The translations under genes and the position numbers were made by a program. Positions 1-11,198 of a stretch of DNA of 64,000 bases are shown here, one piece after another. A model generated the notes under the pieces. The model saw only the letters and a list, made by a program, of their open reading frames with translations. It searched no databases and was not told the origin of the DNA. The stretch covers positions 2,108,001-2,172,000 of the forward strand of contig NZ_JAPMLV010000001.1 of the NCBI RefSeq assembly GCF_026420145.1. The letters run 5' to 3'. Positions within the stretch are counted from its first letter, which is position 1. The number at the start of each line of letters is the position of its first letter. The DNA comes from Enterobacter pseudoroggenkampii. Lineage in GTDB: Bacteria; Pseudomonadota; Gammaproteobacteria; Enterobacterales; Enterobacteriaceae.

Positions 1-299
1 ACTTCGCGCGCGTTGCGGCGAACACTGCGCGGCACCCAGTCGCGGCTGCGCAGCTCGTCCAGCATCGCACCACGAATACGCTGAACTGCGTAAGTCGTAA
101 ATGCCGTTCCTTGCAGAGCGTCGTATCGGTCAACTGCATTCAATAACCCGATACCGCCCGCCTGTAGCAGATCGTCGAGTTCCACGCTCGCCGGCAAGCG
201 CACCTGGAGGCGCAATGCTTCGTGACGCACCAGCGGGACATAACGCTGCCACAGCGAGTGTTTATCCATTACACCTTCAGCGGTATAGAGTGAATTCAC
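1..299 (-). CDS. fliA: RNA polymerase sigma factor FliA (sigma-28), N-terminal part
   Basis: Alternative sigma factor that directs RNA polymerase to late flagellar and chemotaxis promoters. Only the first 99 or so codons lie in the window; the gene runs off the left edge. The reverse strand reads V-N-S-L-Y-T-A-E-G-V-M-D-K-H-S-L-W-Q-R-Y, which matches the known FliA start including the GTG initiation codon (297-299) and the alternative ATG ten codons later (267-269). The visible part covers sigma region 2 (DELRSRDWVPRSVRR). It is followed upstream by a sigma-28-like promoter, as in E. coli and Salmonella. Activity is known to be held back by the anti-sigma factor FlgM until the hook is complete. 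Confidence 0.97.
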   Translation of the reverse strand, partial: MNSLYTAEGVMDKHSLWQRYVPLVRHEALRLQVRLPASVELDDLLQAGGIGLLNAVDRYDALQGTAFTTYAVQRIRGAMLDELRSRDWVPRSVRRNARE

Positions 300-324
300 G
301 ATAAACAGCCCTGCGTTAGTTGAG

Positions 325-351
325 TTATCGGCATGATTATCCGATTCTGCA
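325..351 (-). promoter_or_regulatory. sigma-28-type promoter of fliA
   Basis: On the minus strand a perfect -10 element GCCGATAA (325-332) lies 11 nt downstream of TGCAGAAT (344-351), a weak match to the TAAAGTTT -35 element. The -10 matches the sigma-28 consensus exactly, and the spacing is canonical. Autoregulation of fliA by its own product is established in enterics. An FlhDC-dependent promoter probably overlaps but was not resolved. Confidence 0.6.
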
Positions 352-399
352 GGGCGTTCAATTGGATGAAAAAGGGGGATAAAATGAGGTTATTCTGAG

Positions 400-424
400 G
401 TTGCCCACAACAGGGGCAACTTTT
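400..424. terminator. hairpin downstream of fliB
   Basis: GTTGCCC (400-406) and GGGCAAC (414-420) form a 7-bp stem followed on the plus strand by TTTT. It lies just beyond the fliB stop codon. The U-tract faces the plus strand, away from fliB, so its use as a fliB terminator is uncertain; it may protect fliA from antisense reading or simply be an mRNA 3' hairpin. Confidence 0.35.
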
Positions 425-428
425 CTGC

Positions 429-1634
429 CTAAATTAACAGTTGTAACAATGAAAGATCGTCGCCCAGTTTGACGCTATCTATATGTTGATGAAAGAGCTT
501 TCCCGCTTCCTGATTATGCTGGCTAAGGGAGTGGAAGCTGTAAATAACATCAATAATATTATCTTGTTCAATTTTTCCCGCCACGAGAGCCTGACCGGCA
601 AGTAACGTTTTCAGGAAATAGAACTCCGCAACGATTAAATAAAGATTATTCAACATGCTGCGGCCATTGTTCTGTGGGAAGCCCTGCTCCCAGAGTTTGT
701 ATTTAAAAAAGTTCTTAAATAAATGGTCATTGGTCGCCAGGTAACTGCCCGCCACATCGCGCCAGACGGACTCGATGTTCTCCATGACCTTCTCTGCCGG
801 TACGGCATCACCGACAGATTCGAACTGTTGATAAAGCTGAGTAAAATAGCGGTTTAATACCGCGCCGCCGCGAGCGGTCGCTTTCTTCGTAAAGTAGCTC
901 TGAATAAGCGAAATTAACGCGAATTTCAGGCTGTAGTTCTGATTAAACCCGCCCAGTTCCGTTTTGATTTTACCGCTCACCAGTTCGTTAACCAGCGAGA
1001 AATAAACCGTTTCAAGCGTGCCGATATTCTCTTCGAGATTCTCGAGCTTTTCAGCCACCATGAGGAATTTCACCACGGCGTAAACCTGCTCTTCAACGCA
1101 GACCGCTTCAACGCTGAAAAGGTTCTGGCAGAAGAGATTGATGACCTTTGCTTTTAAATCAATCATTGGCGCAGTATTGACGTCCTGCTGGACAATGACA
1201 GATTCCATCATCGACATAGACTCCCGATCGTTCAACAGAAGTCGGGTCACTTCCGGACACGAGAGGTTCAGCGATTTTTCGATTTCATTTTTATAGACCC
1301 GGTTTGTTCGTGGAAACGACGAACAGGTTGGGCTTAACGCCTGCGCGCCCATGGCGCTATGAATAGAACAGAGTTTTTCAGTATCCATAAACGGGCAGTT
1401 TTTACTTTCCGTATGGAAAATCACTTCGCCCCAGTTGCCATACTGTTTTTTGGTAACTTTTATCGCCGTTTTCGCCGTATGACGAATGGCGGCATTTTTG
1501 CTGTTCAGGTAACGGTTAACGGAGGATTTATCAAACGCGATGGTCCAGCCCTGACAACAATGTTCACGGCATTCCCCACCGACACATGAAAAATCTGCGA
1601 CCAGCTTTGGTTGAGTGACACTGATTTGTTTCAC
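429..1634 (-). CDS. fliB: FliB, flagellin lysine N-methylase
   Basis: Methylates lysine side chains of flagellin before or during export. The protein has 401 residues from the GTG at 1632-1634 (M-K-Q-I-S-V-T-Q-P). A longer reading frame starting at 1688 is rejected because its first residues are encoded by the fliC terminator hairpin. Cysteines near residues 17, 22, 26, 27, 80, 89, 104 and 126 form the Cys-rich CxxxxCxxxCC and CPF...C patterns of this family, which is reported to bind an iron-sulfur cluster. The gene lies between fliA and fliC as in Salmonella; E. coli K-12 lacks it. No clear promoter of its own was found, so readthrough from fliC is possible. Confidence 0.92.
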   Translation of the reverse strand: MKQISVTQPKLVADFSCVGGECREHCCQGWTIAFDKSSVNRYLNSKNAAIRHTAKTAIKVTKKQYGNWGEVIFHTESKNCPFMDTEKLCSIHSAMGAQALSPTCSSFPRTNRVYKNEIEKSLNLSCPEVTRLLLNDRESMSMMESVIVQQDVNTAPMIDLKAKVINLFCQNLFSVEAVCVEEQVYAVVKFLMVAEKLENLEENIGTLETVYFSLVNELVSGKIKTELGGFNQNYSLKFALISLIQSYFTKKATARGGAVLNRYFTQLYQQFESVGDAVPAEKVMENIESVWRDVAGSYLATNDHLFKNFFKYKLWEQGFPQNNGRSMLNNLYLIVAEFYFLKTLLAGQALVAGKIEQDNIIDVIYSFHSLSQHNQEAGKLFHQHIDSVKLGDDLSLLQLLI

Positions 1635-1660
1635 AGGCGGATTCTCAAATAGCAGAGATA

Positions 1661-1685
1661 AAAAAACCCCGCCGAAGCGGGGTTT
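1661..1685 (-). terminator. rho-independent terminator of fliC
   Basis: On the minus strand AAACCCCGC-TTC-GGCGGGGTTT forms a GC-rich stem followed by a run of seven T. It lies 10-35 nt beyond the fliC stop and precedes the fliB start, so it separates abundant flagellin transcription from fliB. Confidence 0.85.
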
Positions 1686-1696
1686 CACGCGTAATA

Positions 1697-2521
1697 TTAA
1701 CGCAGCAGAGACAGAACGGTCTGTGGAACCTGGTTTGCCTGAGACAGAACAGAAGTACCAGCCTGCTGCAGGATCTGCGCGCGGGACATGTTGGAAACTT
1801 CAGTTGCGTAGTCAGCGTCCTGGATACGGGACTGAGCAGCAGACAGGTTGTTAGAGGTGTTGTTCAGGTTGTTGATTGCAGAAGTGAAGCGGTTCTGCAC
1901 AGCACCCAGACCAGAACGTGCTTTATCAACGGTAGCGATAGCTTTGTCGATGGTGTTCAGGTCAGTAGCGGTCATTGCTTTCAGGTCGATAGCGTTCACG
2001 CCCAGAGTAGTAGAGTCAGCTTTAGCGCCGCTCAGATCCAGGTTGATGGTGTCGCCGTCGTTAACGCCAACCTGAATTTTAACCACACCAGCAGTACCTG
2101 CAGTGCCGTCCAGCAGTTTGATGCCGTTGAAGTCAGTTTTGCCCGCAACACGGTCGATTTCAGCCAGACGAGCGGTAACTTCATCCTGCAGAGAAGCCAG
2201 GTCAGATGCGCTGTTGGTGCCGTTGCTTGCCTGAACAGCCAGTTCACGAACACGCTGCAAGTTGTTGTTGATTTCGTTCAGAGAACCTTCAGCAGTCTGC
2301 GCCATGGAGATACCGTCGTTGGCGTTACGTGCAGCCTGGGTCATCCCTTTGATCTGAGCGGTCATGCGGTTTGCAATCGCCTGGCCAGCAGCATCGTCTT
2401 TCGCGCTGTTAATACGCAGACCGGAAGACAGACGCTCGATAGCAGTGCCCAGAGAAGACTGAGATTTGTTCAGGTTGTTCTGAGTGGTCAGGGACAACAG
2501 GTTAGTATTGATAACTGCCAT
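1697..2521 (-). CDS. fliC: Flagellin FliC, short form
   Basis: Filament subunit, exported by the flagellar type III apparatus and capped by FliD. Residues 1-135 and about 190-274 are the conserved D0/D1 helices (start MAVINTNLLSL, end QTVLSLLR), including the TLR5-recognised QRVRELAV segment at about 89-96. The middle of the protein is only about 50 residues long, so the surface domains D2/D3 are almost absent; E. coli and Salmonella flagellins are about 495 residues. It has ten lysines (19, 41, 58, 128, 135, 148, 167, 181, 193, 200), the possible substrates of the adjacent FliB. Transcribed from a canonical sigma-28 promoter and ended by a strong terminator. Confidence 0.97.
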   Translation of the reverse strand: MAVINTNLLSLTTQNNLNKSQSSLGTAIERLSSGLRINSAKDDAAGQAIANRMTAQIKGMTQAARNANDGISMAQTAEGSLNEINNNLQRVRELAVQASNGTNSASDLASLQDEVTARLAEIDRVAGKTDFNGIKLLDGTAGTAGVVKIQVGVNDGDTINLDLSGAKADSTTLGVNAIDLKAMTATDLNTIDKAIATVDKARSGLGAVQNRFTSAINNLNNTSNNLSAAQSRIQDADYATEVSNMSRAQILQQAGTSVLSQANQVPQTVLSLLR

Positions 2522-2595
2522 AATTTTGTTTCCTTCAAAAATTGGGTTTTAGGTCCGGTGCCTAACACTCACAGCGTCTCTCACCGTCAACAAGG

Positions 2596-2622
2596 TTATC
2601 GACGGGTCCCCAAAAGACTTTA
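2596..2622 (-). promoter_or_regulatory. sigma-28 promoter of fliC
   Basis: Minus strand TAAAGTCT (2615-2622), an 11-nt spacer, then GTCGATAA (2596-2603). This departs from the consensus TAAAGTTT-N11-GCCGATAA at only two positions and has exact spacing. It is about 75 nt upstream of the fliC start. Confidence 0.88.
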
Positions 2623-2857
2623 GAATCAATTTTGAAAAAATTACAAGTAGATGATTATTAACGATTTTATTTTTAAAAAATCAATTAAGGTCCGCCAGAG
2701 GCTTATTATTTACGCTTTTTAAATGCACAAAGAGATGACAAAAAAGGCACACACTTATTCGTGTTTTCAATGCAATGATAATGACCCTAAAGTGCAATCC
2801 TTTCATTTACCCCGCCAGGACGCGTCTATTCTTTGGATTATTTTTTTCTCGCCATCG

Positions 2858-2884
2858 TAAACTTTTACCTTGAGAGGCCGATAA
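2858..2884 (+). promoter_or_regulatory. sigma-28 promoter of fliDST
   Basis: TAAACTTT (2858-2865), 11-nt spacer, GCCGATAA (2877-2884). Only one mismatch to the sigma-28 consensus. It drives fliD, fliS and fliT and fixes the fliD start downstream. Confidence 0.88.
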
Positions 2885-2922
2885 GAGTCCTGAACTACTT
2901 TCGTATTTTAAGGAAAATATGC

Positions 2923-4347
2923 ATGGCTACTATCAGTAACCTCGGGATAGGTTCTGCAGGACTCGGGGATTTATATAATCAGTTGGAAGCGGCAGAGAAA
3001 ACCAAGCTGACGACGATTACTTCCCAGCAATCAACGTATAACGCACAGCTAAGTGCTTACGGCAAGCTGCAGAGCGCCATGACATCGCTGCAGACTGCGA
3101 CCGCTGCACTGGGTAAAGCAACCACCTGGAACTCAACGTCCGTTAGCAGCACCAACACGGCCTTTACTGCCACCACAACGGCTGACGCGTCCGTGGGTTC
3201 CTTTGTTGTCAACGTCAACCAGGTTGCGAAAGCACAGGCACTCACTACCGGCTCCTATGCTAACAACACGGATCTGCTGGGCGATACGACAGGTACAACG
3301 CGTAAAATCACCATCACCCAGCCGGGTACCACAACGCCTTTAGAGGTCACCCTGGCAGATGGCGATACGTCGCTGGCCGGGATCGCGAGCGCCATTAATA
3401 AAGCGAACGGCAACGTCACCGCCAGCGTCATTAAAGCGAAAGACGGTGATTACCGCCTGATGCTGTCATCAAAAACCACCGGTACCGATGGTGCGATGAC
3501 GGTAAGCGTTACCGGCGACGCCAAGCTGCAAAGCGCCATTGGCTACGATTCAACCACCAAAACGGGCGCGCTGACGGTGAATACCGCCGCGCAGAACGCG
3601 ATTGTGGTGGTGAACAACATCTCGATCGAGCGCCAGTCAAATACCATTACCGATGCGCTGCCTGGGGTCACCTTCAGCGTGAAAGCGCAAAGCACGGCAG
3701 ACGAAACCCTTGAGGTTTCACGCGCAACGGATGCAAACCAGAAGGCGATCACGGACTGGGTCACAGCGTATAACTCGCTGCAGTCTACCATTAACAGCCT
3801 GACGAAGTATGTTCCGGTCGATGCAGGCTCTGGCAGCCAGTCTACCAGCAACGGCGCGTTGGTCGGTGATGCGAACGTGCGCGGGGTTCAGTCTCAGCTG
3901 CGCGGCCTGCTGACCGAAGTGCAGACCGGCTCAATTCAGATCATGGCCCAGTTGGGGATTACCCAGGACCCGGTGAAAGGCGCGGACGGTACCGTCGGTA
4001 ACCTGAAAGTCGACACCGATAAGCTGAAAAAAGCGCTGACCGACAACCCGAACGCCGTACAGCAGTATTTTGTCGGTGACGGAAAGAAAACCGGTATGGC
4101 GACCCAGATGAACAACACGCTGACCACCATGCTCAGCACCAGTACCGGCAGCGCCGGGGTGATCCAGAACGCGAAAGACGGGATCAACAAAACGCTGAAA
4201 ACGCTGGGCGAACGTTACGATGCCATGGATGCCCAAATTGAAGCCACCATGGCACGTTACAAAACCCAGTTCACCAGTCTGGACGTATTAGTCACCAAAA
4301 TGACCAGTACAGCCAACTACCTGACCCAACAGTTCTCACAAAAGTAG
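2923..4347 (+). CDS. fliD: FliD (HAP2), flagellar filament cap
   Basis: Forms the pentameric cap at the filament tip and guides insertion of flagellin monomers. The protein has 474 residues starting M-A-T-I-S-N-L-G-I-G-S, the normal FliD start; the 30-codon upstream extension covers the promoter and is rejected. N-terminal and C-terminal coiled-coil regions (about 30-70 and 430-470, ending TSTANYLTQQFSQK) flank a Thr/Ser/Ala-rich central part. It is the first gene of fliDST, with fliS beginning 21 nt after its stop. Confidence 0.96.
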   Translation: MATISNLGIGSAGLGDLYNQLEAAEKTKLTTITSQQSTYNAQLSAYGKLQSAMTSLQTATAALGKATTWNSTSVSSTNTAFTATTTADASVGSFVVNVNQVAKAQALTTGSYANNTDLLGDTTGTTRKITITQPGTTTPLEVTLADGDTSLAGIASAINKANGNVTASVIKAKDGDYRLMLSSKTTGTDGAMTVSVTGDAKLQSAIGYDSTTKTGALTVNTAAQNAIVVVNNISIERQSNTITDALPGVTFSVKAQSTADETLEVSRATDANQKAITDWVTAYNSLQSTINSLTKYVPVDAGSGSQSTSNGALVGDANVRGVQSQLRGLLTEVQTGSIQIMAQLGITQDPVKGADGTVGNLKVDTDKLKKALTDNPNAVQQYFVGDGKKTGMATQMNNTLTTMLSTSTGSAGVIQNAKDGINKTLKTLGERYDAMDAQIEATMARYKTQFTSLDVLVTKMTSTANYLTQQFSQK

Positions 4348-4368
4348 TCGTAGCCTTCAGGAGTGGAT

Positions 4369-4773
4369 ATGTATAAGACCTCTGGTGTTCAATCCTATCA
4401 GCAGATAGGAGTCGAAAGCGCAGTCATGAATGCCAGTCCACACCAGCTGATTGTCATGTTGTTCGACGGGGCGCATAGCGCCCTTGTTCGCGCGCGTTTG
4501 TTCATGGAAGCCGGACAAATTCGCGAAAAAGGCGAAGCCTTATCCAAAGCCATCAACATCATCGACAACGGTTTAAAAGCAGGACTGAACATGGAGGTTG
4601 AGAGCGAGTTGTCCGGTAACCTTGCCTCCTTGTACGAATATATGGTTCGACGTTTGTTGCTGGCGAATGTCAGTAATGACGTAGACGCAATTGTTGAAGT
4701 CGAGGGTTTATTAAACAACATTGCGGATGCGTGGAAGCAAATCGGCCCCAATGCGTCCTCTATATCAGGATAA
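4369..4773 (+). CDS. fliS: FliS, flagellin export chaperone
   Basis: Cytoplasmic chaperone that binds the flagellin C-terminus and prevents premature polymerisation. The protein has 134 residues starting MYKTSGVQSY at the ATG at 4369, which lies 5 nt after an AGGAG ribosome site (4359-4363). A GTG two codons upstream overlaps that site and is rejected. The conserved core ESAVMNASPHQLIVMLFDGA is present at about residues 15-34. It lies between fliD and fliT in the usual operon. Confidence 0.95.
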   Translation: MYKTSGVQSYQQIGVESAVMNASPHQLIVMLFDGAHSALVRARLFMEAGQIREKGEALSKAINIIDNGLKAGLNMEVESELSGNLASLYEYMVRRLLLANVSNDVDAIVEVEGLLNNIADAWKQIGPNASSISG

Positions 4774-4779
4774 TTTTTG

Positions 4780-5154
4780 ATGAATAATCCCAGCGCAGCG
4801 CTTAGCCACTGGCAGGCGCTACATGCTCAGAGCATTGCTATGCTAAATCTCGCACATTCTGGTCAATGGGATGCGCTTATCGAGCAGGAAATGCATTACG
4901 TTCAACTGGTGGAAAAGATTTCGCAAACGCCCATCATGTCATGCCCTCCGGCTCAGGTTGAGCAAGCGCGTGCGCTGCTGGAAATGATCCTTGAAAATGA
5001 GAATGCGCTAAAGGCACTGTTGAAAGTCCGCATGGACGAACTGCGCAGTCTGATTGATCAAACCGGTAAACAGCAATCCATCACTTCTACCTATGGAAAG
5101 CTGTCAGGGAATATTCTTTATCCAGAAAGTTTTACCCGCGACACACAACTATGA
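4780..5154 (+). CDS. fliT: FliT, export chaperone and FlhDC antagonist
   Basis: Chaperone for FliD; in Salmonella free FliT also binds FlhDC and damps class 2 transcription. The protein is an all-helical 124 residues from the ATG at 4780. A TTG directly upstream is not used in this assignment. The sequence is diverged from E. coli FliT but keeps its length, the WDALIEQEM region, the [13 protein letters not shown] helix and the fliDST position. Last gene of the operon. Confidence 0.88.
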   Translation: MNNPSAALSHWQALHAQSIAMLNLAHSGQWDALIEQEMHYVQLVEKISQTPIMSCPPAQVEQARALLEMILENENALKALLKVRMDELRSLIDQTGKQQSITSTYGKLSGNILYPESFTRDTQL

Positions 5155-5168
5155 TTTCTTCATCCATA

Positions 5169-5198
5169 CTCCAGAAGTCTGCCAACCGGCTTCTGGAG
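5169..5198 (+). promoter_or_regulatory. hairpin covering the amyA ribosome-binding site
   Basis: CTCCAGAAG (5169-5177) and CTTCTGGAG (5190-5198) are a perfect 9-bp inverted repeat with a 12-nt loop. The GGAG Shine-Dalgarno of amyA (5195-5198) is inside the right arm. No U-tract follows, so it is not a standard terminator. It could lower amyA translation on fliDST readthrough transcripts or mark the 3' end of fliT mRNA. Confidence 0.55.
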
Positions 5199-5203
5199 CA
5201 AGG

Positions 5204-6694
5204 ATGATGAAAAACCCCACCCTGTTACAATGTTTTCACTGGTATTACCCTGCTGGCGGTGAATTGTGGCGAGAGGTCACGGCGTTAGCTCCCAATCTTA
5301 ACGAAATCGGCATCAACATGATCTGGCTGCCACCCGCCTACAAAGGTGCGTCCGGCGGGTATTCTGTCGGCTATGACTCTTACGACCTGTTCGATCTCGG
5401 CGAGTTTGACCAGAAAGGCAGTATTGCCACGAAATACGGCGACAAAGCGCAGCTGCTGGAGGCCATTAACGCCCTCAAAAGCAACGACATTGCCGTGCTG
5501 CTGGACGTGGTGGTCAACCACAAAATGGGTGCCGATGAGAAAGAATCTGTCCGCGTTCAGCGTGTGAATGAACAGGACCGCACGCAAATCGATGACGAGG
5601 TCATCGAGTGTGAAGCCTGGACCCGCTATACCTTCCCTGCCCGCGCCGGGCAATATTCCCGGTTTATCTGGGACTACAAATGCTTCAGCGGCGTCGACCA
5701 CATTGAAAACCCCGATGAAGACGGCATCTTTAAAATCGTCAACGACTACACCGGCGAAGGCTGGAACGATCAGGTTGATGATGAGATGGGTAACTTCGAT
5801 TACCTGATGGGCGAAAATATCGACTTTCGCAATCACGCCGTGACCGAGGAGATCAAATACTGGGCCCGCTGGGTCATGGAACAGACGCGCTGCGACGGTT
5901 TTCGTCTGGACGCCGTTAAGCATATTCCCGCCTGGTTTTACAAAGAGTGGATTGAGCACGTCCAGGAAGTCGCCGACCAGCCGCTGTTTATCGTGGCGGA
6001 ATACTGGTCCCACGAGGTGGATAAACTTCAGGCCTATATTGACCAGGTCGAAGGCAAAACCATGCTGTTTGATGCTCCCCTGCAGATGAAATTCCACGAG
6101 GCGTCACGTCAGGGTCGGGATTACGACATGAGCCAAATCTTCACCGGTACCCTGGTGGAAGCCGATCCATTTCATGCGGTGACCCTCGTCGCGAACCATG
6201 ACACCCAGCCTTTACAGGCACTCGAAGCGCCGGTCGAAGCCTGGTTCAAGCCGCTGGCCTACGCGCTAATCCTGCTGCGGGAAAATGGCGTGCCGAGCGT
6301 CTTTTATCCGGATCTCTTCGGCGCCAGCTATGACGACACGGGAGGAGACGGTGAAACGTACCATATTGATATGCCGGTCATTGAGCAGCTTCACGAGCTG
6401 ATCCTCGCGCGTCAGCGTTTTGCCCACGGCGTGCAGACGCTGTTTTTCGACCATCCTAACTGCATTGCCTTCAGCCGCAGCGGCACGGATGACGATCCCG
6501 GCTGCGTGGTGGTGATGTCAAACGGGGACGACGGTGAAAAAGTGATTTGTCTTGGGGAAAACTACGGCAACAAAACGTGGCGGGATTTTCTCGGCAATCG
6601 CGAAGAAACCATCACTACGGCGGCGGATGGCGAAGGCACTTTTACCTGCAAAGGCGGAAGCGTGAGCGTGTGGGTAATAGAGGATGCGCTTTAG
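5204..6694 (+). CDS. amyA: Cytoplasmic alpha-amylase AmyA
   Basis: Hydrolyses alpha-1,4-glucan bonds in the cytoplasm (glycoside hydrolase family 13). No signal peptide. Starts at one of two tandem ATG codons (5204 or 5207); the second gives 495 residues, the exact E. coli length. Family motifs are all seen: [18 protein letters not shown] with the nucleophile Asp, VAEYW with the acid/base Glu, and VANHDTQP. A reading frame open back to 5054 overlaps fliT and is not the start. It lies directly after fliT, as in E. coli, with a 49-nt gap that contains a hairpin over the ribosome site. Confidence 0.97.
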   Translation: MMKNPTLLQCFHWYYPAGGELWREVTALAPNLNEIGINMIWLPPAYKGASGGYSVGYDSYDLFDLGEFDQKGSIATKYGDKAQLLEAINALKSNDIAVLLDVVVNHKMGADEKESVRVQRVNEQDRTQIDDEVIECEAWTRYTFPARAGQYSRFIWDYKCFSGVDHIENPDEDGIFKIVNDYTGEGWNDQVDDEMGNFDYLMGENIDFRNHAVTEEIKYWARWVMEQTRCDGFRLDAVKHIPAWFYKEWIEHVQEVADQPLFIVAEYWSHEVDKLQAYIDQVEGKTMLFDAPLQMKFHEASRQGRDYDMSQIFTGTLVEADPFHAVTLVANHDTQPLQALEAPVEAWFKPLAYALILLRENGVPSVFYPDLFGASYDDTGGDGETYHIDMPVIEQLHELILARQRFAHGVQTLFFDHPNCIAFSRSGTDDDPGCVVVMSNGDDGEKVICLGENYGNKTWRDFLGNREETITTAADGEGTFTCKGGSVSVWVIEDAL

Positions 6695-6729
6695 AACAGG
6701 AAACGTGCGGCCTGATGCCCTCACCCCGT

Positions 6730-6750
6730 CCCTCTCCCACAGGGAGAGGG
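6730..6750. repeat. palindromic element CCCTCTCCC-ACA-GGGAGAGGG
   Basis: Perfect 9-bp stem with a 3-nt loop, preceded by a C-rich stretch. This looks like a dispersed intergenic palindrome common in enterobacterial genomes, located after amyA. Copy number cannot be judged from this window. Confidence 0.45.
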
Positions 6751-6761
6751 CGCAAACACCA

Positions 6762-6786
6762 AAAACGGCAACGAGGTTGCCGTTTT
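6762..6786. terminator. bidirectional terminator between amyA and yedD
   Basis: AAAACGGCAAC (6762-6772), loop GAG, GTTGCCGTTTT (6776-6786). A perfect 11-bp stem gives a T-run on both strands, fitting the two convergent genes. Confidence 0.85.
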
Positions 6787-6796
6787 GCGTTTACCT

Positions 6797-7213
6797 TTAG
6801 GGCAGTTTACTCGCCAGCGGATTCTTGCTCAGGTAATCGGCACACTCAACCGTTGGACGATCGACCTTCTGCAGCTCCAGCCCGTCGTACTCAAGCGTCA
6901 AGCCATCGCGCTCCAGCGGATAGATATCGAGCTTACGCGTCACGTTGTAATAACTGTCTGAACGCAGCATGATTTTACCCGGCACGGCAATCACGCGCTG
7001 CCACTGACGGCAGTCCAGCGTATCGCCCTCCTCCGTCACCACCAGCGTGGCAATCGCATTCGGGCTGACCATGTTGCTCTGCGGCCCTTTCGACTGCCAG
7101 TATCCCGCCAGATGCGCCGGGACAGGATGCTTAATCACGTCGTTATAGTTATCGACCTGAACGCACCCGGTCAGTGCCAGCAGCGCGCCAGCAATTGCTA
7201 TTTTTTTCATCAT
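6797..7213 (-). CDS. yedD: YedD lipoprotein
   Basis: Small lipoprotein of unknown function. The first residues M-M-K-K-I-A-I-A-G-A-L-L-A-L-T-G-C form a signal peptide with lipobox LTGC, so the Cys near residue 17 would be lipidated. The mature part keeps the E. coli YedD block GDTLDCRQWQRVIAVPGK. The protein has 138 residues from the first of two tandem ATG codons; the second is equally possible. Convergent to amyA; in E. coli the gene sits in the same neighbourhood. Confidence 0.9.
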   Translation of the reverse strand: MMKKIAIAGALLALTGCVQVDNYNDVIKHPVPAHLAGYWQSKGPQSNMVSPNAIATLVVTEEGDTLDCRQWQRVIAVPGKIMLRSDSYYNVTRKLDIYPLERDGLTLEYDGLELQKVDRPTVECADYLSKNPLASKLP

Positions 7214-7284
7214 CTTTCCTGCATTCGAAGAAAAAAATATTGTGGCATTAAAGCGCTGCGGCTGCCAGCGAAGATCGACAGGTC

Positions 7285-7599
7285 TTAAACCTGCATTCCC
7301 ATGACCTCTTGATAGGCCGACACCAGCTTGTTACGCACCTGGATCCCCATCTGCAGGGAAACCGAGGCTTTTTGCAAATCGGTCATCACATCATTCAGCG
7401 CCACGCCCGGCTCACCGAGGGTGAACTTTTCTGCCTGAGTGCGCGCTGCGGTCTGGGTATCACTGATACGGTCAAGAGCGGCATGCAGTTGCCCTGCGAA
7501 GCTGATGCTCGGCTGCTGATCTGCCACATTCTGATTACGGGCCGTCATCGCCGTTGCCTGCAACTGACTGATTACCCCTTCAATGCCCTGTATAGCCAT
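7285..7599 (-). CDS. fliE: FliE, hook-basal body protein
   Basis: Links the MS ring to the proximal rod and is exported early. The protein has 104 residues, starting [13 protein letters not shown] and ending [12 protein letters not shown], as in other enterics. Transcribed alone, divergent from fliF. The intergenic region carries an FlhDC operator. Confidence 0.96.
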   Translation of the reverse strand: MAIQGIEGVISQLQATAMTARNQNVADQQPSISFAGQLHAALDRISDTQTAARTQAEKFTLGEPGVALNDVMTDLQKASVSLQMGIQVRNKLVSAYQEVMGMQV

Positions 7600-7655
7600 G
7601 ACTTTCCCCTGGATGGTTTTTTACGCGGTCAAGACTAACAGCTTGTCAATAAGAT

Positions 7656-7699
7656 AATGGCGGTAAATAGCATGAAAAAACCAGGTTATTTGACCCATA
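7656..7699. promoter_or_regulatory. FlhDC operator between fliE and fliF
   Basis: A box AATGGCGGTAAATAGCA (7656-7672) is followed after 11 nt by an inverted box GGTTATTTGACCCATA (7684-7699). Both resemble the 17-18 bp FlhDC half-sites with the known 10-12 bp spacer. The position serves both divergent class 2 genes, fliE and fliF. Assigned by eye against the published consensus. Confidence 0.65.
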
Positions 7700-7827
7700 G
7701 AAAATCACGAATCATCAAATAATGGCAGGGCCATCAATATGGAACTTTTGTCGTGTTTGCCGACCCGGGAGTCAGTTTTGTTTCTCTACACGAATAACGT
7801 AAACCACCAGGATTTAAGAGGTGCGCA

Positions 7828-11197
<3,370 letters not shown>

Positions 11198-11198
<1 letters not shown>

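Larger units (their letters stand above)
2522..2922. other. fliC-fliD divergent intergenic region
   Basis: About 400 bp without a gene between the divergent fliC and fliD. It holds the two sigma-28 promoters listed separately and AT-rich DNA around 2630-2780. A plus-strand reading frame extends fliD upstream to 2833, but the fliD promoter lies inside it, so it is not coding. Confidence 0.7.

Noticed and set aside
5054..5203. 50-codon N-terminal extension of amyA
   Set aside because: It overlaps fliT in another frame and has no counterpart in AmyA proteins; the real start has a ribosome site.
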